Source: Nocardia otitidiscaviarum NBRC 14405
Lineage (GTDB): Bacteria; Actinomycetota; Actinomycetes; Mycobacteriales; Mycobacteriaceae
Length of the DNA stretch: 64,000 bases
Assembly (NCBI RefSeq): GCF_000308635.1
Contig: NZ_BAGD01000116.1
Span: 24,217-88,216 of the forward strand
Reading direction: 5' to 3'
Both the position numbers and the translations under genes were made by a program. Below are positions 19,179 to 27,374 of this stretch, in pieces; the stretch's first letter is position 1, and every line of letters starts with the position of its first letter. The notes under the pieces were generated by a model. It was not told the origin of the DNA. It saw nothing but the letters and a program-made list of their open reading frames with translations, and did no database searches.

Positions 19179-19526
19179 TCAGTGTGCCGTATGCATGCGT
19201 CCCGCGACCTGTGGAAGCGCCGCCAAGGCGACCACGACGGTCAATACGCCCACGATCCACGCTGTCCACGACGCGTTGGTGTAGGAGCTGAAGTTCATCA
19301 CCCACGGGGAGAGGAACAGCAGCGCGCCCAGCACGGCCATGGCGTAGTCGGCGGTGGCGCCGGCGACCTTGGCGAGCTGCGCCAGGCCGGTGGCGGCGAT
19401 CAGGACGCCGAGGACGATCAACGTCCACATCGCCCGGTTGCTGGTATCCACCCAGATGGGCGACAGAGCGGCGATGGCGCCGAGGACGACGGCTACCGCG
19501 TCCTGTGCACGGCTGTCGGTGAACAT
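19179..19526 (-). CDS. SPW repeat membrane protein
   Basis: This 115-residue integral membrane protein has about four transmembrane helices and two SPW-type repeats (ALSPIWVD and FLSPWVMNF, each followed by NxxxWT and a hydrophobic helix). AAGGAGG sits upstream of the ATG at 19526. SPW proteins are small actinobacterial and proteobacterial membrane proteins of unknown biochemical role, sometimes stress-induced. It is the first gene of a two-gene unit with the TetR gene 5 bp downstream. Confidence 0.85.
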   Translation of the reverse strand: MFTDSRAQDAVAVVLGAIAALSPIWVDTSNRAMWTLIVLGVLIAATGLAQLAKVAGATADYAMAVLGALLFLSPWVMNFSSYTNASWTAWIVGVLTVVVALAALPQVAGRMHTAH

Positions 19527-19576
19527 GGTGTGCCTCCTTCAAGGCTTCGGTTTATCCTTCTTTCGTTCTATTCCTG

Positions 19577-19594
19577 ATTGACCGCCCGATCAAT
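19577..19594. promoter_or_regulatory. TetR-type operator upstream of SPW-tetR unit
   Basis: ATTGACCG and CGATCAAT are 8-bp arms around CC, with one mismatched pair. The TTGAxCG half-site is a common TetR-family operator form. It lies 50-68 bp upstream of the SPW gene start and about 90 bp upstream of the divergent ferredoxin reductase gene, so it could act on both. Confidence 0.55.
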
Positions 19595-19672
19595 AAATAG
19601 GGGGCTACGATTCGGGAGCGATATGACTGTGGTGCACGGCACAACCGATCCCCCGACGTGACCCGAAAAGGT

Positions 19673-19678
19673 TAGGGT
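19673..19678 (+). promoter_or_regulatory. Leaderless -10 element (TAGGGT) of ferredoxin reductase gene
   Basis: TAGGGT matches the actinobacterial TAnnnT -10 motif and ends 7 bp before the ATG at 19686. No Shine-Dalgarno sequence is present. This spacing predicts transcription starting at or next to the A of the ATG. No convincing -35 hexamer is seen. Confidence 0.5.
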
Positions 19679-19685
19679 TGCCTCT

Positions 19686-20867
19686 ATGTCGCACTCGGTG
19701 GAACACGTTCTAATCGTTGGCGCGGGGCTGGCCGGGCTCCGGACGGCCGAAGAACTGCGCCGAGCGGGCTTCGCGGGTGCACTCACCCTCGTCGGCGACG
19801 AGGATCGCGCACCCTACGACCGGCCGCCACTGTCCAAACAGTTCGTGCGCGGCCAGACCGACGACACCGCGCTGCGGCCCGCCGAGTTCTACGCCGAACA
19901 GCGCATCGACCTGCGCCTGGGCACCGCCGTGACCGGAGTGGACACCGCGGCGCGGCAGGTGCGGCTGGCCGACGGCTCGACCCTCGGCTACGACCAGCTC
20001 GTCATCGCCACCGGCCTGCGTCCCCGGCGGATTCCGGGACTGCCCGGGGCGACGGGGGTGCACGTACTGCGATCGCACGCCGACGCGGTCCGACTGCGCG
20101 CCCACCTCGCCGACGCGCGCCAGGCCGTGGTGGTGGGCGGCGGGTTCATCGGGTGCGAACTGGCCGCCAGCTTCCGCGCCCACGGCGTGCCGGTCACGCT
20201 GGTGGAACCGCAGCCCACACCACTGGCCGCCGCACTCGGCACCGAGGTCGGCGCGCTGGTGGCGCGGACGCATCGGGCCGAGGGTGTGGACGTGCGCTGC
20301 GGAATCGGAGTCGAGGGTCTGAACGTCGCCGGCGAGACCGTACGCGGCGTACGGCTCAGCGACGGGACCGCCATCGACGCCGATCTGGTGGTCATCGGCG
20401 TCGGCTCGATTCCGGCGACCGACTGGCTCGCCGAGTCCGGTATCCCGCTCGCCGAACCCGCCGTGGGTGGCGGCATCGTCTGCGACGAGACCGGCCGGAC
20501 CGCCGTGGACGGGGTCTGGGCCGTGGGCGACGTGGCCGCCTGGCCGCACCGGAGCGGGCGCAACCGGCGCGTCGAGCACTGGACCAATGCCGGAGAGCAG
20601 GCCAAGACACTGGCCTGCGCACTGCTGGGTGCCGAACCGCCCGGTCCACAGGTGCCGTATGTGTGGAGCGATCAGTACGACCTGAAAATTCAGGTGCTCG
20701 GTCTACCCGCACTGGCCGACGAGGTCCGGATCGTCGAGGATCAGGGCCGCAAATTCCTCGCGCACTACTTCCGGAACGGCGACCTGGTAGCCGTGGTCGG
20801 GGCGGGCATGACCGGCAAGGTCATGAAGATGCGCGCACGGCTCGCCGACACCCAGCCCGTGGGCTGA
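19686..20867 (+). CDS. FAD-dependent ferredoxin/rubredoxin reductase
   Basis: This 393-residue protein is a ferredoxin-NAD(P)+ reductase of the putidaredoxin/rhodocoxin reductase type (CamA, ThcD). It passes electrons from NAD(P)H to a small ferredoxin that serves a P450 or Rieske oxygenase. The FAD-binding GAGLAGLRTAEELR is at 12-25, EDRAPYDRPPLSKQF follows, VVVGGGFIGCELAASF binds NAD(P)H near 150, the second FAD motif is VDGVWAVGDVA, and the C-terminal domain is of the reductase dimer type. Its first codons contain a KstR-like palindrome (19699-19712) spelled with the locally rare codons GTT, CTA and GTT. A role in sterol-linked electron transfer is therefore plausible but inferred. Confidence 0.9.
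   Translation: MSHSVEHVLIVGAGLAGLRTAEELRRAGFAGALTLVGDEDRAPYDRPPLSKQFVRGQTDDTALRPAEFYAEQRIDLRLGTAVTGVDTAARQVRLADGSTLGYDQLVIATGLRPRRIPGLPGATGVHVLRSHADAVRLRAHLADARQAVVVGGGFIGCELAASFRAHGVPVTLVEPQPTPLAAALGTEVGALVARTHRAEGVDVRCGIGVEGLNVAGETVRGVRLSDGTAIDADLVVIGVGSIPATDWLAESGIPLAEPAVGGGIVCDETGRTAVDGVWAVGDVAAWPHRSGRNRRVEHWTNAGEQAKTLACALLGAEPPGPQVPYVWSDQYDLKIQVLGLPALADEVRIVEDQGRKFLAHYFRNGDLVAVVGAGMTGKVMKMRARLADTQPVG
19699..19712. promoter_or_regulatory. KstR-like site inside the start of the ferredoxin reductase gene
   Basis: TGGAACACGTTCTA matches TnnAACnnGTTnnA exactly. It occupies codons 5-9 of the coding sequence, at +14 to +27 from the predicted leaderless start. A repressor bound here would block RNA polymerase escape. 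The match could be partly coincidental because it also encodes conserved residues. Confidence 0.55.
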
Positions 20868-20927
20868 GTACCGGATTCGTCCTGTTCGCCGGACGCGATT
20901 CGCACCGCCCGCACCGCATTCATTACC

Positions 20928-21713
20928 GTGGCAGGGGTGATCGTCGCGCTCATCGATTCGGGCCTGGGCATGCTGCCCACGGGTGCGTGGTTGCGGAAGC
21001 TGCGGCCCGACCTGGATCTGCTGCTGCAGATGGATCCCGACGGTGCCCCGTGGGGTCCGAAACCCGAACAGTGGGTCATCGACCGGGTGCTCGACACCGC
21101 GCGTACCTCCTTGCGCGAGGGCGCGGAAGTCATTGTGCTGCCCTGTAATACGGCCAGCGTGACGGCGCTGGAACACGTGCGCGCCGAAGTCGGCCCCGAG
21201 GTGCCGGTGATCGGCACCGTCCCGGCCATCAAACCCGCCGCCGCGGTCTGTTCGAAGGTGGCGGTCTGGGCGACCGCCGCCACCACGGCCAGCGCCTACC
21301 AGGCCGATCTCATCGCCCGCTTCGGCGGGAACGCCGAGGTAATGGGCGTGGCCTGCCACGGGCTTGCCGACGCCATCGACCGCGGCGACCTGCCCGCCAT
21401 CGAACGCGCCATCGCGAGCGCCGCCGAACGCACCCCGGCCGGCACCGAGGGCATCGTGCTCGGCTGCACCCACTACCCGCTCGTCCTCGACGCCATCCTC
21501 GCCGCCCTCCCCCGCGGTGTGCGCATCTTCGACAGCGCCGAGGCCGTCGCGGGCCAAACCCTGCGCCGCATGGACGCCCTCGGCCGCCCCACCGCGGGCA
21601 CCGGCGCCGTCCGCGTCCTCACCAGCGGCCGCCCCGGCGAACTCCCGCCCGCCGCAGCGACTTTCGACTCCGGTCGCATCCTCGGCGCGGTCCACGCTCC
21701 GCTGCCGAGTTAG
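20928..21713 (+). CDS. Divergent aspartate/glutamate racemase family protein
   Basis: This 261-residue protein has the two-cysteine layout of glutamate racemase (MurI): LIDSGLG at 9-14, LPCNTAS with Cys73, and LGCTHYPLVL with Cys180. Those cysteines normally abstract and donate the alpha-proton. It departs from canonical MurI in two places: DSGLGMLP replaces DSGVGGLTV, and DPDGAPWG takes the place of GDxxxxPYG. It may be a paralogue with another substrate rather than the cell-wall D-glutamate enzyme. The start is a GTG at 20928 with no clear ribosome binding site; a GTG at 20937 is also possible. It lies 60 bp after the ferredoxin reductase gene on the same strand. Confidence 0.8.
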   Translation: MAGVIVALIDSGLGMLPTGAWLRKLRPDLDLLLQMDPDGAPWGPKPEQWVIDRVLDTARTSLREGAEVIVLPCNTASVTALEHVRAEVGPEVPVIGTVPAIKPAAAVCSKVAVWATAATTASAYQADLIARFGGNAEVMGVACHGLADAIDRGDLPAIERAIASAAERTPAGTEGIVLGCTHYPLVLDAILAALPRGVRIFDSAEAVAGQTLRRMDALGRPTAGTGAVRVLTSGRPGELPPAAATFDSGRILGAVHAPLPS

Positions 21714-21779
21714 CCACCCGAGTCCCTTACTCGGTACCGCACACCGTTTGACCGGCCCGGCAGCGGGCAGATCTGCGGC

Positions 21780-22001
21780 ATGAGCACCGAAGAGGAACGG
21801 CGGATTCGGGAGGAATCCGCGCAACAGGACGAGCGGCCGATCATTCCGGAGCCGGAGGTCGAGGACAAACACCGGCAACGGGCCGCCGAGATCGCGGAAG
21901 CCTACGAGGACGACCGACCCACCACCGTGCTACCCGGCTCCGACGGCATGGTCTCGGGCACCGTCGTCTCCGACTGGGTGGACGAGGACGACCGCCCCTG
22001 A
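21780..22001 (+). CDS. Small acidic protein of unknown function
   Basis: The 73-residue product is rich in Glu, Asp and Arg (MSTEEERRIREESAQQDERP) and has no membrane segment, signal or recognised domain. The C-terminal part (TTVLPGSDGMVSGTVVSDWVDE) looks like a short structured or binding motif. It precedes a convergent terminator and the tuf gene. Support comes from codon bias and position; the ribosome binding site is weak. Confidence 0.6.
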   Translation: MSTEEERRIREESAQQDERPIIPEPEVEDKHRQRAAEIAEAYEDDRPTTVLPGSDGMVSGTVVSDWVDEDDRP

Positions 22002-22029
22002 ACGCCCGACGACAGGACCGAAAACGCAA

Positions 22030-22059
22030 ACGGCGCCGCCCCTTTCGGAGCGACGCCGT
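22030..22059. terminator. Bidirectional terminator between the small acidic protein gene and tuf
   Basis: An imperfect 30-base hairpin pairs ACGGCG-CGC-CC with GG-GCG-CGCCGT around TTTC, with single-base bulges. It lies 20 bp after the tuf stop and 28 bp after the small gene's stop, so it can serve both convergent genes. It closes the str operon. Confidence 0.7.
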
Positions 22060-22078
22060 CTACCGGTGATTCAGCGAA

Positions 22079-23269
22079 TCACTTGATGATCTTGGTGACG
22101 CGACCGGCACCGACGGTGCGGCCACCCTCACGGATCGCGAAGCGCAGGCCCTCTTCCATGGCGATCGGCTGGATGAGCTTGACGCTCATCTCGGTGTTGT
22201 CGCCCGGCATGACCATCTCGGTGCCCTCGGGGAGGGTCACGACGCCGGTCACGTCGGTGGTGCGGAAGTAGAACTGCGGGCGGTAGTTGTTGAAGAACGG
22301 GGTGTGGCGGCCGCCCTCGTCCTTCGACAGGATGTACGCCTGGCCCTCGAACTCGGTGTGCGGGGTGGTGGTGCCCGGCTTGATGACGACCTGGCCGCGC
22401 TCCACGTCCTCGCGCTTGATACCGCGGACCAGCAGACCGACGTTGTCGCCCGCCTGGCCCTGGTCGAGCAGCTTGCGGAACATCTCGATGCCCGTGATGG
22501 TGGTCTTGGTCGACTTCTCGCGGATGCCGACGATCTCGACTTCCTCGTTCACGTTGATGATGCCGCGCTCGACGCGACCGGTCACCACGGTGCCACGACC
22601 GGTGATGGTGAAGACGTCCTCGATCGGCATGAGGAACGGCTTGTCGGTCTCACGGACCGGGTCCGGGATCGACTCGTCGACAGCGTTCATCAGGTCCATG
22701 ACGGACTGCGCCCACTTCTCGTCGCCCTCGAGCGCCTTCAGGCCCGAGACGCGGACGACCGGGGCGTCCTCGTCGAACTCCTGCGAGGCCAGCAGCTCGC
22801 GGACCTCCATCTCGACGAGCTCGAGGATTTCCTCGTCGTCGACCATGTCGGCCTTGTTCAGCGCGACCAGGATGTAGGGCACGCCGACCTGACGGGCGAG
22901 CAGCACGTGCTCACGGGTCTGCGGCATCGGGCCGTCGGTGGCCGCCACGACCAGGATCGCGCCGTCCATCTGGGCGGCACCGGTGATCATGTTCTTGATG
23001 TAGTCGGCGTGACCGGGGGCGTCCACGTGGGCGTAGTGCCGCTTCTCGGTCTGGTACTCGACGTGGGAGATGTTGATCGTGATACCACGAGCCTTCTCCT
23101 CCGGAGCCTTGTCGATCTGGTCGAACGCGAAGCTCTGGTTCAGGTCCGGGTACTTGTCGTGCAGCACCTTGGTGATGGCCGCCGTCAGCGTGGTCTTGCC
23201 GTGGTCGACGTGACCGATGGTGCCGATGTTGACGTGGGGCTTCGTCCGCTCGAACTTCGCCTTCGCCAC
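22079..23269 (-). CDS. tuf: Elongation factor Tu
   Basis: EF-Tu delivers aminoacyl-tRNA to the ribosome as a GTP complex. The 396-residue length is standard. The G1 motif GHVDHGKT is at 19-26, the G3 motif DAPGHADY and G4 motif NKAD follow, and domains 2 and 3 are complete (RGTVVTGRVERG, GDNVGLLVRG, TVGAGRVTKIIK). It is the last gene of the str operon, 117 bp after fusA on the minus strand. An AGGA-type ribosome binding site precedes the ATG. Codon use is strongly biased to preferred codons, as expected for a very highly expressed gene. Confidence 0.99.
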   Translation of the reverse strand: MAKAKFERTKPHVNIGTIGHVDHGKTTLTAAITKVLHDKYPDLNQSFAFDQIDKAPEEKARGITINISHVEYQTEKRHYAHVDAPGHADYIKNMITGAAQMDGAILVVAATDGPMPQTREHVLLARQVGVPYILVALNKADMVDDEEILELVEMEVRELLASQEFDEDAPVVRVSGLKALEGDEKWAQSVMDLMNAVDESIPDPVRETDKPFLMPIEDVFTITGRGTVVTGRVERGIINVNEEVEIVGIREKSTKTTITGIEMFRKLLDQGQAGDNVGLLVRGIKREDVERGQVVIKPGTTTPHTEFEGQAYILSKDEGGRHTPFFNNYRPQFYFRTTDVTGVVTLPEGTEMVMPGDNTEMSVKLIQPIAMEEGLRFAIREGGRTVGAGRVTKIIK

Positions 23270-23386
23270 TGTTGTCCTCCTGGACTAGTAGTGCGTTGCT
23301 TTGCAGCAGTGCGTTGTTTTTCTTACAGGGGGTCGTTCAGCCGACCGACTCGGGGCGGATACTCGCGAATCCGCCCCAGCAGCGAA

Positions 23387-25489
23387 CTACTCGCCGGTCG
23401 CCTTGGCGATGATCTCCTTCGACACGTTGGCCGGAACCTCCGCGTACGAATCGAACACCATGGAGAAGTTGGCCCGGCCCTGGGTCTTCGACCGCAGGTC
23501 ACCGATGTAGCCGAACATCTCCGAGAGCGGAACCAGCGCCTTGACGACACGGGCACCACTGCGTTCCTCCATGGCCTGGATCTGGCCACGGCGGGAGTTC
23601 AGGTCGCCGATCACTTCGCCCATGTAGTCCTCGGGCGTGGTGACCTCGACAGCCATCATGGGCTCGAGGATCACCGGACCGGCCTTGCGGGCCGCTTCCT
23701 TGAGGGCCTGCGCACCCGCGATCTTGAATGCCATTTCCGACGAGTCGACCTCGTGGTAAGCGCCGTCCAGCAGCAGGGCCTTGACGTTGACCAGCGGGAA
23801 GCCGGCGAGCACACCGTACTGCATGGCGTCCTGGATACCGGCGTCGACCGACGGGATGTACTCGCGCGGAACGCGGCCACCGGTGACCTTGTTCTCGAAC
23901 TCGTAGGTCGCGCCGTCCTCACCCGTGAAGGGCTCCAGGCCGATGATGACCCGGGCGAACTGACCCGAACCACCGGTCTGCTTCTTGTGGGTGTACTCGT
24001 GCTTCTCGACCGGCTTGGTGATGGTCTCGCGGTAGGCCACCTGCGGCTTGCCGATATTCGCCTCGACCTTGAATTCGCGCTTCATGCGGTCGACGTAGAT
24101 ATCGAGCTGGAGCTCGCCCATGCCGCCGATGACGGTCTGGCCGGTCTCCTGATCCAGCTTCACGTTGAAGGTGGGGTCCTCCTCCGCGAACTTCTGGATG
24201 GCGGTGCCCAGCTTCTCCTGGTCGGCCTTGGTCTTCGGCTCGATGGCCACCTCGATGACCGGATCCGGGAAGGTCATGGACTCCAGCACGATCTGGTTCT
24301 GCGGATCGCACAGGGTGTCGCCGGTCGTGGTGTCCTTCAGGCCGATGACCGCGTAGATGTGGCCGGCCTGGGCCTCGGTGACCGGGTTCTCCTTGTTGGA
24401 GTGCATCTGGAACAGCTTGCCCAGACGCTCCTTCTTGCCCTTGGTCGAGTTGATGACCTGGGCGCCGGAGTCGACCTTGCCCGAGTACACCCGGACGTAG
24501 GTCAGCTTGCCGAAGAACGGGTGGGTGGCGACCTTGAACGCCAGCGCGGCGAACGGCTCGGTGACGCTCGCGTCGCGGTGCAGGATCTCCTCTTCCTTGC
24601 CCGGGACGTGGCCGTCGGTGCCGCCGTCGTCCAGCGGGTTCGGCAGGTAGTCGATCACGGCGTCGAGCATGGGCTGCACGCCCTTGTTCTTGAACGCCGA
24701 ACCGCACAGCACCGGGTAGAGCTCGGAGTTGACGGTCATCTTGCGAATCGCGCCCTTGATCTCCTCGATGCTGAGCTCCTCGCCGCCGAAGAACTTCTCC
24801 AGCAGCGCCTCATCGGACTCGGCGACCGTCTCCAGCAGCTCCTGGCGGTACTGCTCGGCCTTCTCTGCCAGGTCGGCCGGGATCTCGACGACCTCGTACT
24901 GCTCGCCGAGCTTGGTCTCGCCCTTCCAGACCTTGGCGTTCATCTCGACCAGGTCGACGACGCCCTCGAAGGTGTCCTCGGCGCCGATCGGCAGCTGCAG
25001 GACCAGCGGCTTGGCGCCCAGGCGGTCCTTGATGGTCTGGACGGTGAAGTAGAAGTCCGCGCCCAGCTTGTCCATCTTGTTCACGAAGCAGATGCGCGGC
25101 ACGTCGTACTTGTCCGCCTGCCGCCACACCTGCTCGGACTGGGGCTCGACACCCTCCTTGCCGTCGAAGACGGCGACGGCACCGTCGAGCACGCGCAGCG
25201 AGCGCTCCACCTCGACGGTGAAGTCGACGTGACCCGGGGTGTCGATGATGTTGATCTGGTTGTCTTTCCAGAAACAGGTCGTCGCGGCCGACGTGATGGT
25301 GATGCCGCGTTCCTGCTCCTGCGCCATCCAGTCCATGGTGGCGGCGCCGTCGTGCACCTCACCGATCTTGTAGGTGATACCGGTGTAGAAGAGGATGCGT
25401 TCGGTGGTCGTCGTCTTACCGGCATCGATGTGGGCCATGATGCCGATGTTGCGGACCTTGTTCAGGTCGGTGAGCACGTCCTGTGCCAC
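23387..25489 (-). CDS. fusA: Elongation factor G
   Basis: EF-G is the translocation GTPase of the ribosome. The 700-residue protein has AHIDAGKTTTTERIL (G1), the switch II DTPGHVDF and NKMDKLGADF (G4). Domains II-V are complete, with SVDAGIQDAMQYGVLAGFPLVNVKALLLDGAYHEVDSSEMAFK near the C-terminus (only partly quoted segments are diagnostic). The start is GTG at 25489 with GGGGAAG upstream. It sits between rpsG and tuf in the str operon. No feature suggests the mitochondrial-type or EF-G2 paralogue. Confidence 0.99.
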   Translation of the reverse strand: MAQDVLTDLNKVRNIGIMAHIDAGKTTTTERILFYTGITYKIGEVHDGAATMDWMAQEQERGITITSAATTCFWKDNQINIIDTPGHVDFTVEVERSLRVLDGAVAVFDGKEGVEPQSEQVWRQADKYDVPRICFVNKMDKLGADFYFTVQTIKDRLGAKPLVLQLPIGAEDTFEGVVDLVEMNAKVWKGETKLGEQYEVVEIPADLAEKAEQYRQELLETVAESDEALLEKFFGGEELSIEEIKGAIRKMTVNSELYPVLCGSAFKNKGVQPMLDAVIDYLPNPLDDGGTDGHVPGKEEEILHRDASVTEPFAALAFKVATHPFFGKLTYVRVYSGKVDSGAQVINSTKGKKERLGKLFQMHSNKENPVTEAQAGHIYAVIGLKDTTTGDTLCDPQNQIVLESMTFPDPVIEVAIEPKTKADQEKLGTAIQKFAEEDPTFNVKLDQETGQTVIGGMGELQLDIYVDRMKREFKVEANIGKPQVAYRETITKPVEKHEYTHKKQTGGSGQFARVIIGLEPFTGEDGATYEFENKVTGGRVPREYIPSVDAGIQDAMQYGVLAGFPLVNVKALLLDGAYHEVDSSEMAFKIAGAQALKEAARKAGPVILEPMMAVEVTTPEDYMGEVIGDLNSRRGQIQAMEERSGARVVKALVPLSEMFGYIGDLRSKTQGRANFSMVFDSYAEVPANVSKEIIAKATGE

Positions 25490-25633
25490 GGAAATCTTCC
25501 CCGCTCTTAGCTAGTGGGATCTTCGGGTACGACCCTGGCTTTGCTCCGGGTCATCTCTGTCTCAACGTCCGGCGCGACCATGAGGTGCCGCGCCGGACCG
25601 TGACTCGACGCCCGGGCATCGCCGGGCACCGAA

Positions 25634-26104
25634 TCACCAGCGGTAGTGCGCGAAGGCCCGGTTGGACTCGGCCATCTTGTGGGTGTCCTCGCGACGCTTC
25701 ACCGAAGCGCCCAGGCCGTTGCTGGCGTCGAGGAGCTCGTTCGCCAGACGCTCGACCATGGTCTTCTCGCGACGGGCGCGCGAGAAGTTGACCAGCCAGC
25801 GCAGCGCCAGGGTGTTGGCGCGGCCCGGACGGACCTCGACCGGCACCTGGTAGGTGGCGCCACCGACGCGGCGGGGCTTGACCTCGAGCGACGGCTTGAC
25901 GTTGTCCAGCGCGCGCTTGAGGGTCACGACCGGATCGGTGCCGGTCTTCTCGCGAGCCTGCTCGAGGGCACCGTAGACGATGCGCTCGGCGGTCGACTTC
26001 TTGCCGTCCAGGAGGATCTTGTTGACCAGCTGGGTCACCAGCGGGGAGCCGTAGACCGGGTCGTTGATCAGCGGACGCTTGGGAGCGGGGCCCTTGCGCG
26101 GCAT
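25634..26104 (-). CDS. rpsG: 30S ribosomal protein S7
   Basis: S7 nucleates assembly of the 30S head by binding the 3' major domain of 16S rRNA. The 156-residue product carries family hallmarks MPRKGPAPKR, LVNKILLDGKKSTAERIVYGAL, VKPRRVGGATYQVPVEVRP and EDTHKMAESNRAFAHYRW. It starts one base after the rpsL stop codon on the minus strand, so the two genes are translationally coupled. In many bacteria S7 is the autogenous repressor of this operon. Confidence 0.99.
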   Translation of the reverse strand: MPRKGPAPKRPLINDPVYGSPLVTQLVNKILLDGKKSTAERIVYGALEQAREKTGTDPVVTLKRALDNVKPSLEVKPRRVGGATYQVPVEVRPGRANTLALRWLVNFSRARREKTMVERLANELLDASNGLGASVKRREDTHKMAESNRAFAHYRW

Positions 26105-26105
26105 A

Positions 26106-26480
26106 TCAGCTCTTCTCCTTCTTGGCGCCGTAGCGGCTGCGGGCCTGCTTGCGGTTCTTCACACCCTGGGTGTCGAGGGAACCGCGGATGATCTTGTAGC
26201 GCACACCCGGGAGGTCCTTCACACGACCGCCGCGAACGAGCACCATCGAGTGCTCCTGCAGGTTGTGACCCTCACCGGGGATGTAAGCCGTGACCTCGAC
26301 CTGGCTGGTCAGGCGAACACGGGCGACCTTGCGGAGCGCCGAGTTCGGCTTCTTCGGGGTCGTGGTGTACACGCGGGTGCACACGCCACGACGCTGCGGG
26401 CTCCCCTTGAGGGCCGCAGTCTTGGTCTTGGCGACCTTGTCGCGGCGACCCTTGCGGACCAGCTGGTTGATGGTTGGCAT
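26106..26480 (-). CDS. rpsL: 30S ribosomal protein S12
   Basis: S12 lies at the decoding centre. The 124-residue protein has the standard start MPTINQLVRKGR and the loop TTTPKKPNSALRKVARV. Lys43 and Lys88, where substitutions give streptomycin resistance, are both wild type here. AAGGAAAG precedes the ATG. It is the first gene of the str operon on the minus strand, behind a leader of roughly 110 bp. Confidence 0.99.
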   Translation of the reverse strand: MPTINQLVRKGRRDKVAKTKTAALKGSPQRRGVCTRVYTTTPKKPNSALRKVARVRLTSQVEVTAYIPGEGHNLQEHSMVLVRGGRVKDLPGVRYKIIRGSLDTQGVKNRKQARSRYGAKKEKS

Positions 26481-26595
26481 AGACCGGCTTTCCTTATTAG
26501 TAACCAGGTGTCTGGAACTTCATGTCTGTGTCATTCGAGCTTTCCGCCCAGTTCCCGCGACATTTCGTTGTCACGAGGTCGGGCGTGTCGTGCGC

Positions 26596-26618
26596 AGCTT
26601 ACACGCCCTGTTCAGGGC
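26596..26618 (-). promoter_or_regulatory. Candidate rpsL (str operon) promoter
   Basis: On the minus strand TAAGCT (TAnnnT) at 26596-26601 could be the -10 element. Just upstream is a perfect dyad GCCCTG-TT-CAGGGC (26605-26618), located in what would be the spacer. No good -35 hexamer is seen. The rest of the 289-bp interval between rpsL and the lipoprotein gene shows nothing else recognisable. Confidence 0.35.
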
Positions 26619-26769
26619 ACGCTGAAACGGTCAGCCGCTCTCGCTGGCCTACGTACTGCGCACGAACCTGCCCGCATGCTTCCGGGCACAGCGATCCACG
26701 ATACCCGTCGGCGTTTCCGGGGGCAAAAACGGGGTCCCGGAGTGGTATGGAAGCGGGCAGGTAGATCGA

Positions 26770-27363
26770 CTAGCGGGCCAGGTTCAAGGTGAGCTCCACC
26801 AGCTTGCGCGCGGCCTCGCAGGGATCCGGATGTGACCCTCCCGCACGGTAGTTCACCCACCAGCCCACGATTCCGGCATCGGCGGCCGGGGCGAAGACAC
26901 CGCACGAATCGGGGTCGTTCGGCCGCCGGGTCTCCAGCGAGCGACGCCCCTGCACGGTGATGTCGTTGGTCACATAGCCGAGGCGATCGTTGTTCTTCTT
27001 CTCGTTGGCCAGCGACCCGAGTTCGTACCAGCTGAGCGTCACCATGCCGCTGCCCGAGGAGCCGCCGTCCAGATCCCACATGCAGACCGCGCCGTTGAAG
27101 GACGGGTTCACATAGGTGCCCTCGCCGACGGTCTTGCCGATGTCCTCCAGCGAGACCACCTCGCATTCGCGCAGCAGCTTGTCGAAGTTGGTGTTGATGC
27201 GCCCGCCGCCGTCATCGGTGGTGCCGCCCGCCGGAAGGGCGGTGCCCTCGATGGTCCGGCCGCAGCCGGCGAGGGTCGCGGTGAGCGCCAGGGCGGCCAG
27301 CGCCGCACCGGTGAGCCGGATGCCGCGCCGCCCGCGCGGGAGCGCCGTGCCGCCGTCCGTCAT
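26770..27363 (-). CDS. DUF3558-type lipoprotein, second of a pair
   Basis: This 197-residue protein has a lipoprotein signal (basic RGRRGIRLTG, a hydrophobic stretch, then ATLAGC at the cleavage site), so it should be anchored to the outer face of the membrane. The body resembles actinobacterial DUF3558 proteins: LLRECEVVSLEDIGKTVG, AVCMWDLDGG, and a C-terminal DPCEAARKLVELTLNLAR with paired cysteines. The ATG at 27363 is preferred because GAGGGG lies 7 bp upstream. An ATG at 27378 overlaps the stop of the preceding gene (ATGA) and would also be coupled. Function is unknown. Confidence 0.8.
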   Translation of the reverse strand: MTDGGTALPRGRRGIRLTGAALAALALTATLAGCGRTIEGTALPAGGTTDDGGGRINTNFDKLLRECEVVSLEDIGKTVGEGTYVNPSFNGAVCMWDLDGGSSGSGMVTLSWYELGSLANEKKNNDRLGYVTNDITVQGRRSLETRRPNDPDSCGVFAPAADAGIVGWWVNYRAGGSHPDPCEAARKLVELTLNLAR

Positions 27364-27374
27364 GCCGTTGCCCC

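Noticed and set aside
22304..25510. Plus-strand open frame of more than 1,000 codons opposite tuf and fusA
   Set aside because: It is the antisense shadow of strongly codon-biased EF-Tu and EF-G genes. Its His/Asp/Leu/Val-rich composition is typical of antisense frames in high-GC DNA.
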